Source: Myxococcales bacterium FL481
GTDB taxonomy: Bacteria > Myxococcota_A > Polyangia > Nannocystales > Nannocystaceae
Length of the DNA stretch: 35,688 bases
Reading direction: 5' to 3'
Assembly (NCBI GenBank): GCA_006508105.1
Contig: QKPP01000151.1
Span: 1-35,688, forward strand
Under the pieces are notes generated by a model that was not told where the DNA came from, ran no database searches, and saw only the letters and a program-made list of their open reading frames with translations. Below, piece after piece: positions 1 through 6,654 of this stretch. Within the stretch, counting starts at the first letter, position 1. Each line of letters starts with the position of its first letter. A program made the translations under genes and the position numbers.

Positions 1-1
1 C

Positions 2-91
2 TCCGGCGACGGCTACGGCTACGGCTACGGCTACGGCTCCGGCGACGGCTACGGCTACGGCTACGGCTACGGCTCCGGCGACGGCTACGGC
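2..91 (+). repeat. 36-bp tandem repeat, about 2.5 copies
   Basis: Units begin at 2, 38 and 74 with TCCGGCGAC. Each full unit then carries GGCTAC repeated four times and a closing GGC. The third unit is cut short and diverges after about 18 bp. The unit length is a multiple of three, so copy-number change keeps the frame of the Gly-Tyr protein. More copies may lie before base 1. Confidence 0.8.
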
Positions 92-112
92 GACGGCGGG
101 GGTCATGGATGA
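2..112 (+). CDS. C-terminal end of a Gly/Tyr repeat protein (partial)
   Basis: Only the last 36 codons are inside the window, so the start and any upstream domain are unseen. The visible part reads as Ser-Gly-Asp-Gly followed by Gly-Tyr pairs, repeated, and ends Gly-Gly-Gly-His-Gly before TGA at 110-112. The frame is fixed by the stop, which overlaps the ATG of the next gene (ATGA at 109-112), as at most junctions in this window. Low-complexity Gly-Tyr tails occur in structural and RNA-binding proteins, but no function can be assigned from the tail alone. The repeat is at the contig edge, so its true length may be mis-assembled. Confidence 0.55.
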   Translation, partial: SGDGYGYGYGYGSGDGYGYGYGYGSGDGYGDGGGHG

Positions 113-426
113 ATCCGGAACTCGATTACGACACCCGCCAGATGCTCTCGCGACGACGCCGCCAAGAGGCCGGTGACGTTGTGCGGCTCATCGACGTGAT
201 ACGTGACGACCTGGATTCCGCGCCTTGCGCGGAGGTAGCGTGCGCTGAACGGACGCAGCGCGCGGGAATGGGCCACGGACGGCCTGTTTTCTCTGAGGGG
301 GTCGAGTTGGTACGTGGTGGCCAGGGGCGCGAGCCCCAAGAACTGAGCGATTGTGCGCGGGTGTTCCTTTTCGTTGCCGGGCTGAGTTTGGCGCTCGCCG
401 CGCTCTCGATGTTGGGGGTGCTGTGA
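109..426 (+). CDS. Small C-terminally anchored membrane protein, unknown function
   Basis: 105 residues. The first two thirds are charged and soluble (Arg-rich near residues 14-19). The last 23 residues form a single hydrophobic helix ending Ser-Met-Leu-Gly-Val-Leu at the C-terminus, giving a tail-anchored layout. The ATG overlaps the upstream stop (ATGA) and its own TGA overlaps the next ATG (TGATG at 424-428), which supports both ends. I do not recognise the family. It sits with two more tiny genes in what looks like an early accessory operon. Confidence 0.55.
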   Translation: MNPELDYDTRQMLSRRRRQEAGDVVRLIDVIRDDLDSAPCAEVACAERTQRAGMGHGRPVFSEGVELVRGGQGREPQELSDCARVFLFVAGLSLALAALSMLGVL

Positions 427-593
427 TGCTTGAGTTGCTCGGCTTCCTCGCGTCCGTGTACACGTTCGCCCAACTGTTGGACTACGCCAGCGAGCCGCGT
501 GATCGCGGGCGCTTGCCGTGCTACCTACTCGCGTTCGCCGCGTTCTGGTGTGTTGCGGTGAGCGCGGTCATTGTGATTGGGGGTGCGGGATGA
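426..593 (+). CDS. 55-residue membrane protein, unknown function
   Basis: The start is placed at the ATG of the TGATG junction rather than at an in-frame codon 75 bp upstream inside the previous gene. The protein begins Met-Leu-Glu-Leu-Leu and carries two hydrophobic stretches, roughly residues 2-18 and 35-53, separated by a charged loop (Ser-Glu-Pro-Arg-Asp-Arg-Gly-Arg). That is a two-helix hairpin topology. The C-terminus overlaps the next gene (ATGA at 590-593). Holin-like topology is possible, but a better holin candidate lies at 10368, so no function is claimed. Confidence 0.55.
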   Translation: MLELLGFLASVYTFAQLLDYASEPRDRGRLPCYLLAFAAFWCVAVSAVIVIGGAG

Positions 594-838
594 GTCTGAA
601 GTTGACGCAACAACTGTCCGCGTCCGCCGAGTGGGAATCGCTCAGCCAGGACACACGGGACTCGATCGAGGCGATGGTTGCGGATCGACGCGCGAAGAAG
701 GACCGCGCCGACTCGCTTTGCACACAGATCGTCCAGCGAATCAGCTACTTCCAGGAGGGCGTGCAGGACGGCGCGGCTGACCCTGAGTGGCTGCGATTGG
801 CTCGCACGGCTCTGGATGAGTTGGAGGGGATGCAGTGA
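590..838 (+). CDS. Small helical hypothetical protein
   Basis: 82 residues starting MSLKLTQQL at the ATGA overlap. The sequence is highly charged and predicted mostly alpha-helical (DTRDSIEAMVADRRAKKDRAD, then a second helix near the C-terminus ending LDELEGMQ). There is no signal peptide or membrane segment. The family is not recognised. The tight coupling on both sides and the lack of a better ORF in other frames are the evidence that it is real. Confidence 0.6.
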   Translation: MSLKLTQQLSASAEWESLSQDTRDSIEAMVADRRAKKDRADSLCTQIVQRISYFQEGVQDGAADPEWLRLARTALDELEGMQ

Positions 839-993
839 TCTGCCCCGCCTGCTCCGCCACCACCGAAACCGTACCCGCGGACCCCGCGTGCGGCATCCCT
901 CACTCAATCGAGGCGTGCCCGGAATGTGATTGGTGGGAGCGGGTGGATGCGTTGGATGAGGATGCGGTAGAGGTTGAAGCAGGAGGTAACTGA
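835..993 (+). CDS. 52-residue zinc-ribbon-like protein
   Basis: Starts with GTG in a GTGA overlap with the upstream stop and ends with TGA overlapping the next ATG. The sequence shows two Cys pairs, C-P-A-C at residues 3-6 and C-P-E-C about 25 residues later, each with the Cys-x-x-Cys spacing of a zinc ribbon. The C-terminal third is acidic. Proteins this short with two Cys pairs are common in phage early operons and may bind nucleic acid or host factors; that is inference. GGAGG at 982-986, inside its 3' end, is the ribosome site of the next gene. Confidence 0.6.
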   Translation: MICPACSATTETVPADPACGIPHSIEACPECDWWERVDALDEDAVEVEAGGN

Positions 994-1232
994 TGGCAAA
1001 GAACATCGACGTACTCATTGATGACGGCACGTCTAACGAGTGCCTGTACACCAACGGCCAGCGATGGGAGCACGTCGGGGAGGTCACGGTCTACGCCTGT
1101 GATATCGCCGAGGCATGTGGCGACGAGCCGAGCATTGTTCGGCATCACCGCGTCTTCATGGGTGGCGCTGAGTGGCCGGAAGAACTCAACGAGAGCGTCT
1201 TGGCAGAGTTGCAGGGTGCCGACGATGCCTAA
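993..1232 (+). CDS. Hypothetical protein, 79 aa
   Basis: Starts MAKNIDVLIDD with a strong AGGAGG at 981-986, seven bases before the ATG, and in TGATG coupling with the gene before. The N-terminal part alternates hydrophobic and polar residues like a small beta domain (WEHVGEVTVYACDIAEACG) and the C-terminus is acidic. No family is recognised. It is the best-supported start among the small genes of this block because it has both coupling and a strong ribosome site. Confidence 0.65.
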   Translation: MAKNIDVLIDDGTSNECLYTNGQRWEHVGEVTVYACDIAEACGDEPSIVRHHRVFMGGAEWPEELNESVLAELQGADDA

Positions 1233-1434
1233 CCCCGTATGGCCCGGAAACGAGCGGATCCGTGAAGCGATGAGCGACCGCCCCGCGTGCGAGGTCTGCC
1301 ACGACGCGCCGGAGGGTTGCACCAACTGCCGACCATCCGAACCGCTCGCCCCGTTCGTCGCGGTGCCGCTTCACCCAGGCTTGCCGCCGTTCGTCGCTGT
1401 TCCTTTGGATGCTACGGAGAGGCAGGGCCAGTGA
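1225..1434 (+). CDS. Small Cys-motif protein, 69 aa
   Basis: The ATG at 1225 lies inside the last codons of the gene before. The protein carries C-E-V-C and C-T-N-C separated by six residues (residues 23-36), a tight zinc-finger-like arrangement. A Pro-rich tail with an internal repeat follows (PFVAVPLHPG, then PFVAVPLDA). The TGA overlaps the GTG of the exonuclease gene. It may be a small zinc protein made together with the recombination genes; the role is unknown. Confidence 0.55.
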   Translation: MPNPVWPGNERIREAMSDRPACEVCHDAPEGCTNCRPSEPLAPFVAVPLHPGLPPFVAVPLDATERQGQ

Positions 1435-2117
1435 AGATCAACCATTGCGAACAAGGCTCGCATGAGTGGTGGGATGCCCGCGTGGGGATACCGAGCGCAT
1501 CCAACTTCTTCCGCATCATCCAGCCGGTCAAGGGGGAGCTATCCAAGCAGGCCGACACCTACATCGATGAACTCATAGCCGACCGCCTGAGCGGCACCCC
1601 AAGCGACGTTGGCGCGATGACCTCACGCGCGATGGAGGACGGCATCAACCGTGAGCCCGAGGCCCGCCAGTGGTATCGGGAGAGCCACACCGACATGATG
1701 ATGGAGGAAGTCCGGGAGGTCGGGTTTGTCACCACCGACGATGGGGCTTCTGGTTGCTCACCGGACGGGTTGATCCATCGTCTTACGGGTGACGAGTGGA
1801 TCCCCGTCCGTGGGCTCGAACTCAAGTGCCCACTGCTCAAGACCCATATTGGGTATCTACGCGACGGCGGACTGCCGAGCGCGTACCGGATCCAGGTCCA
1901 CGGGGCAATGGCGATCACTGGGCTTCCGTGGGACTTCGCATCTTGGGTGCCTGATGTCTACGGGGTGCCGCCACTTCTGATCCGGCTGGAGCCCGACGAA
2001 TTTACCGAGAAGGTGCGCGACGCGCTCGCGCAGTTTGCAGAGAGGTATTCACAGGCATGGACGCAGTTTGAAAGCATGAGGCTGGAGCCGGTGGCTGACG
2101 AGAGCCACCCATTCTGA
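1431..2117 (+). CDS. YqaJ-type viral exonuclease (lambda exonuclease fold)
   Basis: 228 residues from the GTG at 1431 (GTGA overlap). The protein has the order of motifs expected of YqaJ-domain recombination exonucleases: GIPSAS at residues 19-24, the Glu pair in REPEA (74-78), SPDG at 110-113 with the metal-binding Asp, and ELK at 130-132 as the E-x-K core. Tyr152 to Gln155 (YRIQ) form the helix after the core. Such enzymes degrade the 5' strand of double-stranded DNA and leave 3' tails for an annealing protein. The next gene is such a protein, so the pair forms a Red-like recombination module. The length is near normal for the family. Confidence 0.88.
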   Translation: MKINHCEQGSHEWWDARVGIPSASNFFRIIQPVKGELSKQADTYIDELIADRLSGTPSDVGAMTSRAMEDGINREPEARQWYRESHTDMMMEEVREVGFVTTDDGASGCSPDGLIHRLTGDEWIPVRGLELKCPLLKTHIGYLRDGGLPSAYRIQVHGAMAITGLPWDFASWVPDVYGVPPLLIRLEPDEFTEKVRDALAQFAERYSQAWTQFESMRLEPVADESHPF

Positions 2118-2815
2118 TGGGAGTGAACATGGGAACGGAACTGGCGATGACAAGCGACCCAACTCCGATGCAGATCATCCGGTCGCTAGTCGAGAATGAT
2201 GCCGTAGACACCGACAAGCTCAAGTCACTAATGGACCTGCAGCACGAGTGGGAGTTGAGGCAGGCCCGCAAGGGCTACGCGGAGGCGCTGACGCGGTTTC
2301 AATCGGAGTGCCCGCCGATCACCAAACTCAAGGCGGCGGATCGGTACAAGTACGCGCCATTCGAGGACATCATGCGGACCATCCGGCCCCACCTGCAGGA
2401 CGCGGGACTGTCTGTCTCGTTCTCCTGCGAGCAGGTGGACGGCAAACTTCAGACCACTTGCTACATCCAACACGGCATCCATCGTGAGGAGCACACGGTC
2501 ACGCTGCCGGTCCCCGAGATGCGGGTGAACGCGACGCAGCAGATGGGAGCCGCGATCAGCTACGGCAAGCGGTACGCCCTCACAGCGGCGCTCAACATCG
2601 TTGTTGAGGACGAGGACACCGACGCGCGCAACCTGGGGCCTGTGGCGACGATCACGGAGGATGAGGCGATCGAGTTGCAGGAGTGGATGGAGTCGCTGGA
2701 CGTTGACCCGTCCCGCCTGACGAGTCACTACGGCATTGAGCGGATCATCGACCTACCCCGCGCCAAGTTGTCTCACGCGCGGTCCAACCTCAAGAAGATC
2801 GAGGATAAGCGTTGA
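2117..2815 (+). CDS. erf: ERF-family single-strand annealing protein
   Basis: 232 residues from the ATG at 2117 (TGATG coupling). A second ATG at 2129 has GGGAG a few bases before it and is an equally good start. Typical ERF features run from about residue 50 to 165: YAEALTRFQSECPPI, the YKYAPFEDI stretch, then PHLQDAGLS with a beta-rich region, and QQMGAAISYGKRYALTAALNI, a hallmark of the family. ERF proteins form rings on single-stranded DNA and anneal complementary strands during phage recombination and genome circularisation. It works with the exonuclease just upstream. Confidence 0.9.
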   Translation: MGVNMGTELAMTSDPTPMQIIRSLVENDAVDTDKLKSLMDLQHEWELRQARKGYAEALTRFQSECPPITKLKAADRYKYAPFEDIMRTIRPHLQDAGLSVSFSCEQVDGKLQTTCYIQHGIHREEHTVTLPVPEMRVNATQQMGAAISYGKRYALTAALNIVVEDEDTDARNLGPVATITEDEAIELQEWMESLDVDPSRLTSHYGIERIIDLPRAKLSHARSNLKKIEDKR

Positions 2816-2826
2816 GCCCATGTTCC

Positions 2827-2860
2827 GCCCCTCCCGCGCGTTCCGTGCGCGGCGGGGGGC
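2827..2860 (+). terminator. Likely intrinsic terminator after the recombination genes
   Basis: GCCCC at 2827-2831 pairs with GGGGC at 2856-2860, and inside it CCGCGC at 2834-2839 pairs with GCGCGG at 2847-2852 around a 7-base loop. The hairpin is followed by a pyrimidine-rich run from 2861 containing several T residues, though not an unbroken U tract. It starts 12 bases after the ERF stop, the usual place for a terminator. Confidence 0.55.
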
Positions 2861-2884
2861 TTCCTCTCTCCTTCGATCCCCCTC

Positions 2885-2904
2885 CCCGCCCGTGACTGGG
2901 CGGG
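2885..2904 (+). terminator. Second hairpin between recombination and replication genes
   Basis: CCCGCCC at 2885-2891 and GGGCGGG at 2898-2904 form a perfect 7-bp stem with a 6-base loop, followed by TTGAGGGTTT. With the hairpin at 2827 it forms a tandem pair in the 167-bp gap before 2983. I see no convincing promoter in the rest of the gap. Confidence 0.45.
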
Positions 2905-2982
2905 TTGAGGGTTTCCCATCTTGGTAAGACTCGCGGCCCGGTGCGTAGCTGGGCGCGGGTTTAGAAGGCGCAAGGACGCGCT

Positions 2983-3819
2983 ATGAAACAAGAGGCATTC
3001 GACCATCCGAAACTTGCTGGGCTGGTAGATGCGCTAGAGGACATCGGTGTCCCGAACCCATCTCTGGTGGCTGTCGGCGTCCTTGAAACACTGTGGAATC
3101 TCGCCGCCAGAAACCGCATGGACGATGGGCGATTGAAGGGCTGGAGTCCCCGGTTCACAGAGCGAAAACTGGGCTGGGAGGGCGAAAACGGGGCTCTCGT
3201 TGACGCGCTGCTATGCCACGGATGGCTCGACCGAGACGGCGATACGTTGGTCATTCACGACTGGAAAGACCACGCTCCGAGGTACGTCCAATTGAGGCGT
3301 GAGCGCACAGCGCGCGCACAACGAGCGCACAACGGCGCACAGTGTGCGCCAAGTGGCGCACCACCACAGCCTCTACCTCAGCCACAGCCACAGCCACAGC
3401 CTCTACCCAAATCATCTGCACGGTCGCGGGCAAGCCGCGACACGTGCCGGTGGTTGCCGGAGTCTGGGTTCGAGGGAATCACCGACACCGACAGGGCTGG
3501 ATGGGTGAAGGCGTACCCCGCCCTGGACATCAGCGTCCAACTCGCCCGGATGCATGAGTGGCTGATCTCGAATCCAAGCAAGGCCCAAAAGAAATACTGG
3601 CGGCGGTTCATCACGAATTGGCTCGCACGAGCACAGGAGCAAGGCGGTGACAGAGCAAGCAACAAGGCCGGAGGTCGGCTTGGCCGGATCGACGCACCCG
3701 CTGGGAAGTACGACCACCTGCCTGGAAGCACCGCAAGCAAGGCCGCTGCGTCTCAGCCCAACGGCTCGGCCATTCCCGAAGGGCAACCAAGCCCGAGACC
3801 GGCGGCGGGTTCCGTCTGA
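2983..3819 (+). CDS. Phage replication initiator, lambda-O-like (winged helix)
   Basis: 278 residues. The first ~105 residues look like the winged-helix DNA-binding domain of phage replication initiators: VLETLWNLAARN, a Gly/Trp-containing turn, LVDALLCHGWLD and VIHDWKDHAPRY are characteristic pieces. A low-complexity linker follows, Arg/Ala/His-rich then Pro-Gln repeats (about residues 108-145), and a C-terminal region ending in a YWRRFITNWL helix (about 206-215) like the partner-binding part of O/DnaT-type proteins. The linker DNA carries phased repeats, as in lambda. The helicase loader gene starts inside its 3' end. GGA at about 2973 is a modest ribosome site. Confidence 0.72.
   Translation: MKQEAFDHPKLAGLVDALEDIGVPNPSLVAVGVLETLWNLAARNRMDDGRLKGWSPRFTERKLGWEGENGALVDALLCHGWLDRDGDTLVIHDWKDHAPRYVQLRRERTARAQRAHNGAQCAPSGAPPQPLPQPQPQPQPLPKSSARSRASRDTCRWLPESGFEGITDTDRAGWVKAYPALDISVQLARMHEWLISNPSKAQKKYWRRFITNWLARAQEQGGDRASNKAGGRLGRIDAPAGKYDHLPGSTASKAAASQPNGSAIPEGQPSPRPAAGSV
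3303..3362 (+). other. Candidate replication origin: phased repeats inside the initiator gene
   Basis: GCGCAC occurs at 3303, 3314, 3325, 3335 and 3356, so intervals are 11, 11, 10 and 21 bases, all close to whole turns of DNA. An inverted copy (TGTGCGCC) sits at 3343-3350. The first four copies extend to GCGCACA plus A or G. A strand-asymmetric run of CCACAG units (about 3381-3400) and a more A/T-containing stretch near 3407-3418 follow. This mirrors lambda, whose iterons lie in the linker of gene O. Low-complexity coding could produce similar repeats, so this is a prediction. Confidence 0.5.
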
Positions 3820-4288
3820 CATCCGGGAGCGAATCGCCAAGTGCTGCGCCGACGGGCTCAGGTGGCCCCTGGTGTTCGTTGGAGCGGCGGGGACCGGCAA
3901 GACGTGTGCCGCGCTTTGTGTGCTGGACTGGGCGGCGTGCGGTCGGAAGTACTGGACGATGGCGGAGCTTTGCACGGAACTCATCTCCGTGCAGGCTGGT
4001 GAGCGCGAGTACGGGCAAGTGACCGACTCACCGCGCTGGTGGTGGGAGCGTTACGCCGAGCGTGGCCTTGTGTGCATCGACGAAATCGGGGCGCGCGAGA
4101 ACGTGTCCGACTTCCACTACGAGACGCTCAAGCGGGCGATGGACAGCCGTGAGGGCAAGCCCGTTGTGTTGATATCCAATGAGCCCATCGACCGCCTAGC
4201 CCGCATCTACGACGATCGTGTGGCGTCTCGGATGGCGGGTGGAACTGTCATCGAGTTTGGTGGACCCGACCAGAGGTTGACGCAATGA
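3647..4288 (+). CDS. DnaC-like helicase loader ATPase
   Basis: 213 residues from GTG at 3647, preceded by AGGAG at 3635-3639. Motifs: Walker A GAAGTGKT at 79-86, Walker B LVCIDEIG at 141-148, sensor-like ISNEP at 176-180 and an arginine-finger region DDRVASRM at 189-196. This is the AAA+ core of DnaC/IstB-type proteins that place the replicative helicase on DNA. About 75 residues precede the ATPase core, as expected for a helicase-binding part. The first 57 codons overlap the initiator gene in another frame (173 bp). No other in-frame start is evident before the Walker A motif. With the initiator it forms an O/P-like pair. Confidence 0.85.
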   Translation: MTEQATRPEVGLAGSTHPLGSTTTCLEAPQARPLRLSPTARPFPKGNQARDRRRVPSDIRERIAKCCADGLRWPLVFVGAAGTGKTCAALCVLDWAACGRKYWTMAELCTELISVQAGEREYGQVTDSPRWWWERYAERGLVCIDEIGARENVSDFHYETLKRAMDSREGKPVVLISNEPIDRLARIYDDRVASRMAGGTVIEFGGPDQRLTQ

Positions 4289-4590
4289 CTGGCGAAGAAA
4301 TCTTCGACCTGCGAGGCGACGGCGTTGACTGGAGCGACATCGTGCGGGTGTCCGGTGAGAAGCGCACCACGCTCAACAAGCGGCTGGTGGTGTACTGCGA
4401 GAACAACGGCTTGGCATTCCCACGGTGCCGAGCGAAGGCGGTGTACATGTCCGGAACCCGGCGGGCGACCCGTCCCAGGTGGCGGACCATGCCTGATGGG
4501 AACGTGTCCCCCGCGTGGCGTGATTGGGTCGCTCGCCTTGTGCGCGACGAGCACGGCAATTGGTGGGACGGTGAGCGGAGGGTCGGATGA
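4285..4590 (+). CDS. Hypothetical protein, possible HTH
   Basis: 101 residues starting MTGEEIFDLRGDG at the ATGA overlap. Residues about 10-40 (VDWSDIVRVSGEKRTTLNKR) could be a helix-turn-helix. The second half is Arg/Trp-rich (SPAWRDWVARLVRDEHGNWW), which suggests nucleic-acid contact. I do not recognise the family. Its position directly behind the helicase loader and before other tiny genes fits an early accessory role. Confidence 0.6.
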   Translation: MTGEEIFDLRGDGVDWSDIVRVSGEKRTTLNKRLVVYCENNGLAFPRCRAKAVYMSGTRRATRPRWRTMPDGNVSPAWRDWVARLVRDEHGNWWDGERRVG

Positions 4591-4817
4591 GGATCGTCCA
4601 CATTGACGGCTACCAGCAATTTGCGCAGCGATACCAGCGGCGCGGGATCAGCGGGGTCAACGACTACCTGATCGACGCACAGATCGAGCGCCGCATCGGC
4701 AACACCGACGCGGCGTATTGGGACGGCTGGTATGGCAGACCACAGAGCGACAGCTACACCGCGAGTCAGCGGAGATGGTACGAGTTGGGGCGGAGAGCAA
4801 AGAGAGGTGCGGCATGA
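4587..4817 (+). CDS. Hypothetical protein, 76 aa
   Basis: Starts MRIVHIDGYQQFAQRY in an ATGA overlap and ends in another. It is rich in Tyr, Trp and Arg, with no membrane segment or Cys motif. The central segment (YLIDAQIERRIGNTDAAYWDGW) reads as helix-turn-helix-like or a small helical bundle, but no family is recognised. Coupling at both ends is the main support. Confidence 0.55.
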   Translation: MRIVHIDGYQQFAQRYQRRGISGVNDYLIDAQIERRIGNTDAAYWDGWYGRPQSDSYTASQRRWYELGRRAKRGAA

Positions 4818-5053
4818 CGGCTCGCAAGTTCAAGCGGGCTCGGTGTTGGCGGCTTCGTCATCCCATTGCCCTGTACGTTACGTCCAAATCAACTGGCGCT
4901 GAGCGTGGCTTGTCGTACAGCAAAGAGTGCTGTTTCAAGGGTGTGCATCATCGTCGGGTAGAGCAGTTCGTATCCGATTTCTTGCATGGCCGAACCGACG
5001 TGCCGTTGGGTCGTGTCCGAGTGTGGCCAAGAGCCCGGAAGGGGGTGGCGTGA
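4814..5053 (+). CDS. Basic hypothetical protein, 79 aa
   Basis: The ATG at 4814 overlaps the preceding TGA (ATGA), and GAGGTG lies about 10 bases before it. The protein starts MTARKFKRARCW, is strongly basic throughout and has two adjacent Cys (KECCFKG) in the middle. A small beta-rich nucleic-acid-binding protein would fit; there is no family match that I recognise. The stop overlaps the next ATG (TGATG). Confidence 0.5.
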   Translation: MTARKFKRARCWRLRHPIALYVTSKSTGAERGLSYSKECCFKGVHHRRVEQFVSDFLHGRTDVPLGRVRVWPRARKGVA

Positions 5054-5226
5054 TGCTGCAACTGCACGGATGTTGGCCCTGCGGCTGGCTGGAAAGCTTG
5101 CTGGAGAGGGCCGAGTGGGTCACGGTTGGCAAATGGAAGCAATGCAAGTGCCCACGATGCGGGCGCATATTGGAACAACGTCCGGCTGACAAACCAAACG
5201 CAAGGAGGCCGCGTGATGCCGACTGA
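5053..5226 (+). CDS. 57-residue zinc-ribbon-like protein
   Basis: Starts MLQLHGCWPCGW at the TGATG junction. Two Cys clusters, C-W-P-C at residues 7-10 and C-K-C-P-R-C-G near 34-40, have the spacing of a zinc ribbon with about 25 residues between. The tail is charged and overlaps the next start by 11 bp. It resembles the other tiny Cys-pair proteins at 835 and 1225 in design rather than in sequence. The role is unknown. Confidence 0.55.
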   Translation: MLQLHGCWPCGWLESLLERAEWVTVGKWKQCKCPRCGRILEQRPADKPNARRPRDAD

Positions 5227-5821
5227 CCGACCGACCGAGGAAGAAGTGCTGCGGAATCTGTACCGGGTCTGCGAACGACTGTGCAACGCGGTCGACAACG
5301 CGGCGGATGACATCGGGCACGAACCACTGGATGCGATCTACCGCGATCTTGGTCCGGCCACTGATGCAGCCCGCCGCTACCTCGCATCGCGGGAGCAGCC
5401 CGACCTCGCGTCAAGCGAGTTTGGATTAGCCCAGATGAAGCAGCCCGAGCAGCCGTGTGAGGAGGCGCGGGATGGTGAGACCGAGGCAGAGATTGAACAC
5501 TTCTGCCCATACAACAAGACAGAAGGACCATGCTGTTGTGACGGGTGCGAGGCTGACGCCGAACTCACCCGCCTCCGCGCCGAGAACGAGCGGCTGAGGG
5601 GGGAACTCATTGACGCCCTTATTGACACGGTAGACATGGGTTGTCATGTCAACGACAGCGGCAAGTGGAAGGGCTGGATTGATACCGGCGCATCATCGAC
5701 TTACATGGGGACGATGGACCGGCTCGTTGAATTGGGACGCATGGAGAAGCACCCGGATGGGGTTGGCAGGATGCAGTTCTACCGGTGGCTCCGCCCGGAC
5801 GAGAAGGAAGGGAAGAAATGA
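5216..5821 (+). CDS. Hypothetical protein with Cys cluster and coiled coil
   Basis: 201 residues from ATG 5216; AAGGAGG at 5201-5207 decides this start, and a GTG three bases earlier is possible. Order: helical N-terminus (residues 7-62), acidic linker, Cys cluster CPYNKTEGPCCCDGCEAD near residue 100, a short coiled coil (LTRLRAENERLRGELID), then a C-terminal part with WKGWIDTG and RWLRPDE. Proteins with a coiled coil beside a Cys cluster and this type of C-terminus recur in phages without known function. The next gene starts in an ATGA overlap. Confidence 0.6.
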   Translation: MPTDRPTEEEVLRNLYRVCERLCNAVDNAADDIGHEPLDAIYRDLGPATDAARRYLASREQPDLASSEFGLAQMKQPEQPCEEARDGETEAEIEHFCPYNKTEGPCCCDGCEADAELTRLRAENERLRGELIDALIDTVDMGCHVNDSGKWKGWIDTGASSTYMGTMDRLVELGRMEKHPDGVGRMQFYRWLRPDEKEGKK

Positions 5822-6120
5822 GTCTCTACCCATCAGGCGAGAGCGACCTTGCAAGATTCGCAAGGGCTAAAGCCATCCATGACCAAGATGTCCTAAGACG
5901 CATCGACGCCCTCACCGCCCGCGTGGAGGAACTGGAGAAGGCAAGACTGCGGCAAGCCGGAGTGCATCCGGACGTGATGATTATGCCGAACGACTCCATC
6001 CCCCGCTCCGAACTCGAACGGCGGATTGAGGCGGTTATGAAGGAGTGGCATAGCGGATCGACAAACCATCTGCGCAACATCCTCCGCAAACACATCCTCG
6101 GGAGGGCGGGTGATGGCTAA
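5818..6120 (+). CDS. Helical hypothetical protein, 100 aa
   Basis: Starts MSLYPSGESDL at the ATGA overlap. Residues ~20-45 (DVLRRIDALTARVEELEKARLR, heptad-like) form a probable coiled coil. A second helix ends with LRNILRKHILGRAGDG. There are no Cys, membrane or enzyme motifs. It is probably a small oligomer; the function is not recognised. Confidence 0.55.
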   Translation: MSLYPSGESDLARFARAKAIHDQDVLRRIDALTARVEELEKARLRQAGVHPDVMIMPNDSIPRSELERRIEAVMKEWHSGSTNHLRNILRKHILGRAGDG

Positions 6121-6508
6121 GCGCGTCAATTCCAAGGCGAAGGGCCGATTGGGCGAGCAGAAGTGGTCGCGTCAACTCAACGACTGGGGCATCGAAGCAC
6201 GGCGCGGAGTGCAGTACCAAGGTGGCCCCGACTCACCCGATGTCGTCACGCCGTCGCTCAACATCCACTGGGAGGTGAAGTACGGGTATCCGTGGGAGAA
6301 GATGAATCCGGGGAGTAAGGCGCTGGGGGATGCTTGGGAGCAGGCGTACCGCGAAGTGCCGCACCGTCGAGGCGAAGTCATGGCCCGCAGACCCGTTGTC
6401 GCATGGAAGCCGAAAGGGACGCGCGTGTGGCTGCTAACTTGGCTCCACAACGACCGCCTTGTCACCGCCGTCGCCACCAAGGAACTCATACTGGAGTTGG
6501 GACGATGA
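6113..6508 (+). CDS. Holliday-junction-resolvase-like PD-(D/E)XK nuclease
   Basis: 131 residues from ATG 6113 (GTG 6110 is an alternative). The N-terminal KGRLGEQKWSRQL matches the first helix of Hjc-type resolvases with its conserved Glu. GGPDSPDVV supplies the metal-binding Asp and HWEVKYG the E-x-K core. The C-terminal part has RRPVVAWKPKG and a beta-hairpin. Such enzymes cut branched DNA before packaging. The protein sits among early genes downstream of the recombination/replication block, consistent with resolving recombination intermediates. Confidence 0.75.
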   Translation: MAKRVNSKAKGRLGEQKWSRQLNDWGIEARRGVQYQGGPDSPDVVTPSLNIHWEVKYGYPWEKMNPGSKALGDAWEQAYREVPHRRGEVMARRPVVAWKPKGTRVWLLTWLHNDRLVTAVATKELILELGR

Positions 6509-6654
6509 GCATTACGCCGCAACAAGCGATAGAACACCTTGGGAAGATCGCATCAGAAGTGCCGGGACGGCGAGGCTGCTCGCTGGGCTCTCTCTGTCCT
6601 CCGGAAGTTGCCCGTGACGGCGGATGGGGTGCCGGTGGCTCCCAACGTGGATGA
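6505..6654 (+). CDS. Short coupled ORF, likely the true N-terminus of a frameshifted gene
   Basis: Starts MSITPQQAIEHLGKIA at an ATGA overlap, the normal junction type here. About the first 17 residues look like natural protein, but after roughly base 6560 the frame turns into Gly/Arg/Cys-rich text typical of an out-of-frame read. The frame at 6539-6889 takes over with natural sequence at that point (GEAARWALSVLRKLP). I read this as the 5' part of one gene that needs a +1 shift near 6555-6570. Confidence 0.4.
   Translation: MSITPQQAIEHLGKIASEVPGRRGCSLGSLCPPEVARDGGWGAGGSQRG

Noticed and set aside
2..91. Possible CRISPR-like repeat array
   Set aside because: The repeats are directly adjacent in-frame coding units without spacers.
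3365..3407. Pro-Gln minisatellite as an independent repeat element
   Set aside because: It reads in frame as the flexible linker of the initiator; treated as part of the candidate origin region instead.
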